NCBI GenBank assembly: GCA_001443375.1
Contig: LDXM01000022.1
Coordinates: 1 to 49,049, forward strand
Source: Chloroflexi bacterium CSP1-4
GTDB lineage: Bacteria > Chloroflexota > Limnocylindria > Limnocylindrales > CSP1-4
Direction of reading: 5' to 3'
Length of the DNA stretch: 49,049 nt
Each line of letters starts with the position of its first letter. Position 1 is the first letter of the stretch. Of this stretch, positions 41,958 to 49,049 are shown piece after piece. The notes under the pieces were generated by a model. It ran no database searches. It was not told the DNA's origin and saw nothing but the letters and a program-made list of their open reading frames with translations. Made by a program: the position numbers and the translations under genes.

Positions 41958-43322
41958 TCAGCCGGCCACGACCGGCAGCGCCTCGAGGGCGGCCGCGACC
42001 TTCTCGGCCGGGTACTCGTAGTCCTCCAGCCGCCCAGCCAGGTGGCGCTCGTAGGCCGACAGGTCGAAGTGGCCGTGGCCGCAGAGGTTGAAGAGGATGA
42101 CCGTGGGCCGGCCCTCCGCCTTCGCCCGCAGGGCCTCGTCGATGGCGACCTTGATGGCGTGGGTCGGCTCGGGCGCGGGCAGGATGCCCTCGACCCGGGC
42201 GAACCGGACGCCCGCCTCGAAGGTCGCCCGCTGGTGCACCGCGCGGGCCTCGATCAGGCCCCGCTCCTTGAGCAGGCTGACCAGCGGCGCCATGCCGTGG
42301 TAGCGCAACCCGCCGGCGTGGATGGGCTCGGGGATGAAGTCGTGGCCCAGCGTGTGCATCTTGACCAGCGGGGTGAGCCGACCGGTGTCGCCGAAGTCGT
42401 AGGCATAGACGCCGCGCGTCAAGCTCGGCGCGGCCTCGGGCTCGACAGCGATGAACCGATAAGCCGCCTCGCCGCGCAGCTGGCGGCCGAGGAAGGGGAA
42501 GGCGAGGCCGGCGAAGTTGGAACCGCCGCCGGTGCAGCCGATGATGGTGTCCGGCTCCTCGCCGGCCAGGGCCATCTGCTCGAGCGCCTCCTGGCCGATG
42601 ACCGTCTGGTGCAGCAGCACGTGGTTGAGCACCGAGCCAAGTGAGTAGTGCGTGTCGTCGCGCCCCACGGCGTCCTCCACGGCCTCGCTGATGGCCATGC
42701 CCAGCGAACCGGGGCTATCGGGGGTCTCTGCGAGCACGCGCCGCCCGTAGTTCGTGTCCGGGCTCGGGCTGGCCACGACGCTGGCGCCGTAGACCTCCAT
42801 GAGGTTGCGCCGGTACGGCTTCTGGTCGTAGCTGGCGCGGACCATGTAGACCTTGACCTCGAGCCCGAAGAGCGCCCCGGCGAAGGCGAGCGCCGAGCCC
42901 CACTGGCCGGCGCCCGTTTCGGTCGTCAGACGTCGCATGCCCTCCTCGCGGTTGAAGAAGGCCTGCGGGATGGCCGTGTTGGGCTTGTGCGAGCCGGCCG
43001 GGCTGACGCCCTCGTACTTGTAGTAGATGTGCGCGGGCGTATCGAGGGCCCGCTCGAGGCGGTGCGCGCGGTAGAGCGGCGAGGGCCGGTACAGGGCGTA
43101 CGCCTCGCGGACCGGATCGGGGATGCCGATCTCCCGCTCCGCGCTGACCTCCTGGCCGATGAGCGCCATGGGGAAGAGCGGCGCCAGGTCGGCCGGGCCG
43201 ATGGGCTGGCCGGTCCCCGGATGGAGCGGCGGCGGGGGCGGCCAGGGCAGGTCGGCGGCGATGTTGTACCAGACCCGCGGGATGCGGTCCTCGGAGAGCA
43301 CGAACTTCGTCTGACTCGTCAT
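41958..43322 (-). CDS. trpB: TrpB2-type tryptophan synthase beta-like PLP enzyme
   Basis: A 454-residue fold-type II PLP enzyme of the TrpB2 group, recognisable by its N-terminal extension ([20 protein letters not shown]) and [15 protein letters not shown]. The PLP Lys is in [16 protein letters not shown]. The [19 protein letters not shown] and phosphate-binding [18 protein letters not shown] segments are intact. TrpB2 enzymes condense indole with serine and often act without TrpA; no trpA is in the window. A TGAGGT ribosome site lies about 9 nt upstream and TAGATT about 45 nt upstream, so it has a leader. Confidence 0.93.
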   Translation of the reverse strand: MTSQTKFVLSEDRIPRVWYNIAADLPWPPPPPLHPGTGQPIGPADLAPLFPMALIGQEVSAEREIGIPDPVREAYALYRPSPLYRAHRLERALDTPAHIYYKYEGVSPAGSHKPNTAIPQAFFNREEGMRRLTTETGAGQWGSALAFAGALFGLEVKVYMVRASYDQKPYRRNLMEVYGASVVASPSPDTNYGRRVLAETPDSPGSLGMAISEAVEDAVGRDDTHYSLGSVLNHVLLHQTVIGQEALEQMALAGEEPDTIIGCTGGGSNFAGLAFPFLGRQLRGEAAYRFIAVEPEAAPSLTRGVYAYDFGDTGRLTPLVKMHTLGHDFIPEPIHAGGLRYHGMAPLVSLLKERGLIEARAVHQRATFEAGVRFARVEGILPAPEPTHAIKVAIDEALRAKAEGRPTVILFNLCGHGHFDLSAYERHLAGRLEDYEYPAEKVAAALEALPVVAG

Positions 43323-43364
43323 CGTCGGGACCTCATTGCGCTGCGGCTGCCGGGGAGGCCGAAT

Positions 43365-43952
43365 CTACGGGGACGGAGGGAAGGCCGCAAGCGGGACGTT
43401 CGCGAGGGGCTCGTGGCGGGCGCCGTCCCGGCCCAGGTGGCTGCGCATGACCACGAGCCCATCGATCGTCCACGCCGGCCCCTCGTCGGCAAAGGCGCTT
43501 CGCAGCAGTGGCGCCAGGGAGGCCGGCGCCCGGCGGGCGACCGTCAGGTGCGGCCGCATCTCGCCGGCGCCCGCGAGGTAGGCCAGGCCGGGCAGCGTCA
43601 TCAGGCGCGCACGGATGTCGGCCGCGAGGGCTGTGAGCTCGGCCGCTCCCGCCCCGATGCCCAGCCAGGCCACCAGGGGACGTCCCCGGCCGCCGAACGA
43701 GCCGGCCCCATGCAGCGCGACGCGGAAGGGGACGTGGCCGGCAGCGGCGCGGGTCACCGCGTCGACCACGGCCGGCACGACCGTGGCAGGAGTGGCGCCG
43801 AGGAAGACGAGCGTCAGGTGTGCGTCGGCGAGGTCGCTCCAGCGCGCCTGTGCGTGCGCCGCACGGTGTGGCGCGAGGCGGGCCTCCAGCGTCGTCGCCA
43901 CCCCCGCCGGCAGGGGGATCGCCACGAAGGTCCGCCAGGCCTCCGCGACCAC
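43365..43952 (-). CDS. thpR: RNA 2',3'-cyclic phosphodiesterase / 2'-5' RNA ligase family
   Basis: A 195-residue protein of the 2H phosphoesterase superfamily. The first HxT motif is in AHLTLVFLGAT and the second in RPHLTVARR. The N-terminal RTFVAIPLPAGV and GSFGGRGRPLVAWLGIG match ThpR. These enzymes hydrolyse 2',3'-cyclic phosphates and can join tRNA halves through 2'-5' bonds. The physiological role is unclear. The GTG start is 1 nt after the DnaB-like gene's stop, so the two are likely cotranscribed. Confidence 0.92.
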   Translation of the reverse strand: MVAEAWRTFVAIPLPAGVATTLEARLAPHRAAHAQARWSDLADAHLTLVFLGATPATVVPAVVDAVTRAAAGHVPFRVALHGAGSFGGRGRPLVAWLGIGAGAAELTALAADIRARLMTLPGLAYLAGAGEMRPHLTVARRAPASLAPLLRSAFADEGPAWTIDGLVVMRSHLGRDGARHEPLANVPLAAFPPSP

Positions 43953-43953
43953 G

Positions 43954-45057
43954 TCAATCGTTGTAGAGCCGCTCCTCGATGAGCTTCTCCTGGACCGTCC
44001 GCCCGTTGGGGTCGAAGCAGGAGAACTCGAAGTGCTTCTCGAACTCGAGGTCCACGTTGTCCTGGCCGCCGCGGTTCTTCTCGACCGACAGGATGACCCA
44101 GTCGCGGAAGCGCTGCGCCTGGTACGGGTTGAACTCGATGTTGACCTTGGCGACGATGTGGTACTTCTCGTTGAGGATCAGGATGATGTCGGCCTCGTAG
44201 TTGATGGCCGACGAGCCGCGCAGGTGGAAGTTCCGCAGACGGGAGGCCTTCAGGCCCTCCTTGTCCGCAGCCACGATGGTCACGATCGGCACCCCCTCCG
44301 AGAGGGCGATGTCCTTTAGGCCGTTGACGATGAAGGTGACCTTCTCGGTCTCGGTGGGCGGCTCTGGTAGCTGCGGCACCTTCTGCATGTAATCGACGAA
44401 GACCACCAGCCGGCGATCGCCGGACAGCTCGCGGTGCTGCCGGACGAGCGTCCGGATGTTGTCGATCGTGCTCGCGGTCTGCGAGCCGCGCAGGAGGAAG
44501 AGGTTCTGGCCGTAGCGGGCGATGCGGTCGAGCGACGGGCGGAGGCGCGGGTTGGCCGCCAGCTGCGGCCCGCCGGCACCCTCCGCGGCCCAGCTGCCCA
44601 GGATCTCCTTGCGCACGTCCTGGATCTTGATGGCGCCCGTCTTGTGCGGCAAGTGGGCCAGCGCCGACTCCATGGCGATGAGCCGGTTGAGCAGGTACTC
44701 CTCCTCGTGCTCGAAGCAGAGGTAGAGGACGTTGGCCTGGCCGCCCGAGGCGATGTTGCGGGCCATCTGCAGGGCCATCGTCGTCTTGCCCGTGCCCTGC
44801 GCGCCACCGATCAGCAGCAGCTCGCCGGTACGGAGGCCGCTGCCCATGGTCTTGTCGAGCGGCGTGAAGCCGAGGGGCACCGGCTGGTACTCGCCGATGC
44901 GGCCACCGCTGACCTTGTCGCTCAGGTTCACCAGCACGTCGAGCGCGGAGCGCGGGACCATGCTCCCGCCGTCGGCGTCGAGGCGCCAGTCGGCGCGGGC
45001 CACCGCGGCCGGCTCGCCGGCCTGGACGTCTGACTCGGTCGACTCGATCGTGCTCAC
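43954..45057 (-). CDS. Stand-alone DnaB-type (RecA-fold) ATPase
   Basis: A 367-residue protein consisting of a DnaB C-terminal-type domain. Walker A is LLLIGGAQGTGKTTMALQMA near 85; a Glu-rich LCFEHEEEYLLNRL follows; Walker B is VVFVDYMQKVP; RLRNFHLRGSSAINYEAD and VEKNRGGQDNVDLEFEKHFE correspond to the arginine and DNA-binding end. The N-terminal DnaB primase-interaction domain is missing; instead there are about 60 residues with SALDVLVNLSDKVSGGRIG. It may be a helicase-like or signalling ATPase, rather than the replicative DnaB. The GTG at 45057 is chosen because TATCAT is 6 nt upstream; the open frame continues to 46962 as a shadow of the peptidase. Confidence 0.85.
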   Translation of the reverse strand: MSTIESTESDVQAGEPAAVARADWRLDADGGSMVPRSALDVLVNLSDKVSGGRIGEYQPVPLGFTPLDKTMGSGLRTGELLLIGGAQGTGKTTMALQMARNIASGGQANVLYLCFEHEEEYLLNRLIAMESALAHLPHKTGAIKIQDVRKEILGSWAAEGAGGPQLAANPRLRPSLDRIARYGQNLFLLRGSQTASTIDNIRTLVRQHRELSGDRRLVVFVDYMQKVPQLPEPPTETEKVTFIVNGLKDIALSEGVPIVTIVAADKEGLKASRLRNFHLRGSSAINYEADIILILNEKYHIVAKVNIEFNPYQAQRFRDWVILSVEKNRGGQDNVDLEFEKHFEFSCFDPNGRTVQEKLIEERLYND

Positions 45058-45063
45058 GGCCGG

Positions 45064-45069
45064 ATGATA
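45064..45069 (-). promoter_or_regulatory. Putative extended, leaderless -10 element before the DnaB-type gene
   Basis: TGC-TATCAT on the minus strand lies 6 nt before the GTG at 45057 and is preceded by GGCCGGTGC, as before topA. Confidence 0.55.
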
Positions 45070-45131
45070 GCACCGGCCCCCCGGCCGCCAAACCACCCGG
45101 ACCCCACAACTCCTGACATCGAGAGCGAATC

Positions 45132-46517
45132 TCAGTGCGGCAGGGCGGCCAGCGCCTCCCAGTAACGGACCGTCGTGCGCAGGCCTTGTTCCCAGTTGTC
45201 GATTCGCATCGACTCGTTGGGGCCATGGGCCTGGCAGTCCGGGTTCATGAAACCGAGCAGCACCACCGGTAGCCCCAGCAGCGATTCGAACGAGGCGGCC
45301 ACGGGGATCGAACCGCCCTCGCGCGTGAAAAGCGGCGCCTGCCCGAAGACCTCCTCGATGCAGCGTGCCGCCGCCTGCGTGGCCGGATGGTCGATCGGCG
45401 TGAGGCTCGCGAACCCGGTGTTGATGAGCGTCATGTCCACGGTGACGCCGGGCGGCGCAAGCTCCAGGACGCGAGTCCGGATCGCTTCGAAGATGCGCCG
45501 CGGGGCCTGGTCGGGGACCAGGCGGCAGCTGACCTTGGCGTGGGCGCGGGCGGGGATGATCGTCTTCGAGCCCTCGCCCTGGAAGCCGCCCCAGAGGCCG
45601 CAGATCTCGAGCGTGGGCCGGGCGCCGCGGCGCTCGAGGGTCGAGTAGCCGGCCTCGCCGAAGAGTGCGTCCACGCCCATCTCGGCCATGTAGTCGGCCT
45701 CGTCGAAGGGCAGGCGCGCGAACTCGGCACGCTCGCCTTCGCCCAGCGGGCGCACGTCGTCGTAGAAGCCCGGCACGTCGACCCGGCCTTCCCGCGTGTG
45801 CAGGCCGGCGATGATCTCGGCCAGGACGGTGGCCGGGTTGCGGACCGTGCCGCCGTAGCCCCCCGAGTGGAGGTCCTGGCGCGGTCCCGTGACGTCCAGC
45901 TGGGCGTACATCATGCCCCGCAGCCCGGTCGTGATCGACGGCCGATTGCCCTCGAAGAAGCCCGTGTCGCTGATGACCGCGAGGTCCGCGCTCAGACGCT
46001 CCCGGTTCGCGGCCAGCCACCGGTCGAGGTTCTCCGACCCCGACTCCTCCTCGCCCTCGAAGACGAAACGGAGGTTGACAGGCAGCCGGCCGCGCACGGT
46101 CAACCAGGCCGCAGCGGCGGAGATGAGCATGTGCACGTGGCTCTTGTCGTCCGCCGCGCCCCGGGCGAAGACGCGGCCGTCCTCGATGCGCGGATCGAAG
46201 GGCGGCTTCACCCACTCCTCGAGGGGATCGTCGGGCTGGACGTCGTAGTGGGCGTAGACGAGGACGGTGGGCGCCCCGTCCGCGTGGAGCCAGTCGGCGT
46301 AGACGACCGGATGGCCACCCGTCTCGGCCACCTCGACGTGCTCCAGCCCCGCGCGCGTCAGCCGGCCGGCGATCCACGCCGCCGCCTCCCGGCAGTGGCC
46401 GGCATGCTCGGGCAGGGCGGAGACGCTGGGGATGCGCAACAGCTCGACGAAGTCGGCCAGCCGCGCCGCGGCCGTGGCCTGGAGGTGGGCGTCGAGATCG
46501 GCCAGGCGGACGGACAC
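45132..46517 (-). CDS. M20-family dipeptidase
   Basis: A 461-residue co-catalytic metallopeptidase. Metal and catalytic residues are visible in VLVYAHYDVQPDDPLEEW, GAADDKSHVHM, FVFEGEEESGSEN and AVISDTGFFEG. A lid or dimerisation domain occupies about 190-330, with HSGGYGGTVRNP. The C-terminal QAHGPNESMRIDNWEQG carries the last metal His. It hydrolyses dipeptides or N-acyl amino acids in the cytoplasm. A GGAG site lies about 7 nt before the GTG. It follows ftsH after a strong hairpin. Confidence 0.93.
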   Translation of the reverse strand: MSVRLADLDAHLQATAAARLADFVELLRIPSVSALPEHAGHCREAAAWIAGRLTRAGLEHVEVAETGGHPVVYADWLHADGAPTVLVYAHYDVQPDDPLEEWVKPPFDPRIEDGRVFARGAADDKSHVHMLISAAAAWLTVRGRLPVNLRFVFEGEEESGSENLDRWLAANRERLSADLAVISDTGFFEGNRPSITTGLRGMMYAQLDVTGPRQDLHSGGYGGTVRNPATVLAEIIAGLHTREGRVDVPGFYDDVRPLGEGERAEFARLPFDEADYMAEMGVDALFGEAGYSTLERRGARPTLEICGLWGGFQGEGSKTIIPARAHAKVSCRLVPDQAPRRIFEAIRTRVLELAPPGVTVDMTLINTGFASLTPIDHPATQAAARCIEEVFGQAPLFTREGGSIPVAASFESLLGLPVVLLGFMNPDCQAHGPNESMRIDNWEQGLRTTVRYWEALAALPH

Positions 46518-46538
46518 GTGAAGGACTCCTGCACAGCG

Positions 46539-46567
46539 TCGAAGCGGGCCCCCGGGGCCCGCTTCGA
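46539..46567 (-). terminator. Strong hairpin after ftsH
   Basis: TCGAAGCGGGCCCC (46539-46552) and GGGGCCCGCTTCGA (46554-46567) are perfect complements. The hairpin sits 27 bp after the ftsH stop and 21 bp before the peptidase start. There is no T-run on the minus strand. It is a likely terminator or partial attenuator. Confidence 0.75.
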
Positions 46568-46594
46568 ATGACGATCGGTGGTCGGCGCCGGTCC

Positions 46595-48586
<1,992 letters not shown>

Positions 48587-48646
48587 GAGATCAAAGCCTC
48601 CGGGTCGCGTCGCCGCTGCGTGAAGGCTCCACGGCGAGGTACACCC

Positions 48647-48652
48647 AGTATA
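48647..48652 (-). promoter_or_regulatory. Candidate -10 element for ftsH
   Basis: TATACT on the minus strand lies about 60 nt before the TTG at 48586. No good -35 is seen. This is a leadered promoter with a Shine-Dalgarno site, unlike the leaderless group. Confidence 0.4.
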
Positions 48653-48719
48653 GGTCGGTGGTCCGTACAGCGACGGATACGCCCGGGTGGGCCACCGGAT
48701 GGTCGCGGGAGGCGCGAGC

Positions 48720-48794
48720 TGGTAGCGGAGGGCGGATTCGAACCACCGACCAAGGGCTTATGAGTCCCCTGCTCTACCACTGAGCTACTCCGCC
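48720..48794 (-). tRNA. tRNA-Met (anticodon CAT), CCA encoded
   Basis: Read on the minus strand the 75-nt gene folds into a cloverleaf. The acceptor is GGCGGAG pairing with CTCCGCT (first pair G-U), with discriminator A and encoded CCA. The D arm is GCTC/GAGC, the anticodon loop is CTCATAA, and the T arm is GGTGG-TTCGAAT-CCGCC. The anticodon stem has an A-G mismatch at its loop-proximal pair and a G-U at its base. The first acceptor base can pair, so this is an elongator tRNA, or possibly the lysidine-modified tRNA-Ile2, rather than an initiator. Confidence 0.95.
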
Positions 48795-48807
48795 ACGGAT
48801 TCACGCT

Positions 48808-48826
48808 CAGTTACACGACATAACTG
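48808..48826. promoter_or_regulatory. Inverted repeat CAGTTA-N7-TAACTG
   Basis: Perfect 6-bp arms (48808-48813 and 48821-48826) enclose a 7-bp spacer, 14 bp from the 5' end of the tRNA gene. Geometry resembles a tyrosine-recombinase core site or a small operator. Confidence 0.5.
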
Positions 48827-48853
48827 GCGCGGAGCTTGACCACAACCGTTTTT

Positions 48854-48907
48854 GAGCCTATAACTGTGACCATGGTCTCAAGCACGGTGGTCGATAGTTA
48901 TGAGCTC
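48854..48907. promoter_or_regulatory. Imperfect long inverted repeat at the integrase start
   Basis: The left arm 48854-48872 has GAGC, ATAACT and GACCA blocks. The right arm 48888-48907 has TGGTC, AGTTAT and GCTC in mirrored order with one extra base. The right arm covers the integrase ATG. A perfect palindrome GACCATGGTC (48868-48877) lies beside the left arm. It is likely an operator or recombination-site region. Confidence 0.5.
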
Positions 48908-49049
48908 TAGCGCCCGCGGTCGGGCTCGACGTGATTCTATAGCCGAACCGGACGTTCTGGACAACCTCGCCTCGTTCACCCGTCACCTGCGCGCCGAGAA
49001 CAAGGCGCCATCGACGATCGTGACCTACTCGAAGGCGGTCGAGCAGCTC
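48900..49049 (+). CDS. Tyrosine integrase/recombinase, N-terminal part (runs off window end)
   Basis: The first 50 codons are present, from the ATG at 48900. A basic N-terminus (SSSARGRARRDS) is followed by LDNLASFTRHLRAENKAPST and IVTYSKAVEQL, the usual opening of the SAM-like core-binding domain of tyrosine recombinases (a helix, then a Thr-x-x-x-Tyr segment). An in-frame TGA at 48867 limits the upstream extension. Catalytic residues are outside the window. It is divergent from a tRNA gene 105 bp away and preceded by inverted repeats, which suggests the edge of an integrative element or a recombinase with local sites. The plus-strand orientation and the base composition of its leader stand out from the neighbourhood. 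Confidence 0.8.
   Translation, partial: MSSSARGRARRDSIAEPDVLDNLASFTRHLRAENKAPSTIVTYSKAVEQL

Noticed and set aside
48720..48794. tRNA-Met 3' end as the attachment site of the neighbouring integrase
   Set aside because: The tRNA 3' end faces ftsH, away from the integrase. No repeat of the tRNA 3' end is seen on the integrase side within the window, so I claim only the local half-sites.

Overview
The window is very GC-rich, gene-dense bacterial DNA, and almost all genes are on the minus strand. The gene set is that of a monoderm-like, free-living bacterium: GatCAB amidotransferase, RelA/SpoT, FemAB peptidyltransferases next to MurE and MurJ, a stomatin/NfeD pair, a CpaE/TadZ-like protein, TrpB2 and FtsH. 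The gene mix, the many GTG/TTG starts and the apparently leaderless promoters would fit a high-GC Chloroflexota lineage or a related deep-branching Gram-positive-type phylum. This is an inference from style; no marker gene here settles it.

Layout, left to right. Positions 1-1829 are a direct tandem duplication (period 918 bp, three mismatches) of the C-terminal halves of a WYL-like gene and an EamA transporter gene. Positions 1400-8736 are a nucleoside import and salvage operon, read leftwards: lipoprotein receptor, ABC ATPase, two permeases, nucleoside hydrolase and EamA transporter, mostly joined by 4-bp ATGA/GTGA overlaps. A divergent CoA-binding protein gene follows. Positions 9637-14523 hold gatC-gatA-aminotransferase-gatB plus a small membrane protein. 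Positions 14566-15320 hold a two-gene module (excisionase-like HTH plus an unknown His/Cys-rich protein) with its own consensus-like promoter and overlapping inverted repeats; its layout is toxin-antitoxin-like. Positions 15394-22028 hold aspS, a second EamA transporter, hisS, a divergent small HExxH protein and relA.

Positions 22084-30751 are a cell-envelope and chromosome cassette: topA-xerC-murJ-femAB-murE-femAB, joined by five successive GTGA overlaps. Next come a small unknown gene, a secreted Ig-like/CAP-domain protein, the DNA-uptake pair comM-dprA, a receiver-MinD fusion (CpaE-like), a stomatin/NfeD operon, and a NUDIX gene with tyrA. On the plus strand there is one LuxR-type response regulator. 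The minus strand continues with a zinc ribbon protein, trpB2, a 2'-5' RNA ligase-like protein, a stand-alone DnaB-type ATPase, an M20 dipeptidase and ftsH. The window ends with tRNA-Met(CAT) and the first 50 codons of a tyrosine integrase, preceded by a cluster of AGTTA/TAACT half-sites.

A pattern running through the window is that nine genes, mostly operon heads, carry a TANNNT element 6-9 nt before the start codon and lack a Shine-Dalgarno sequence, which suggests leaderless transcription. Genes inside operons are instead coupled by overlapping start and stop codons. I see no CRISPR array, rRNA operon, transposase or recognised defence system. No gene-free stretch exceeds 300 bp; the longest are 9411-9636, 8737-8924, 48587-48719 and 32795-32921.
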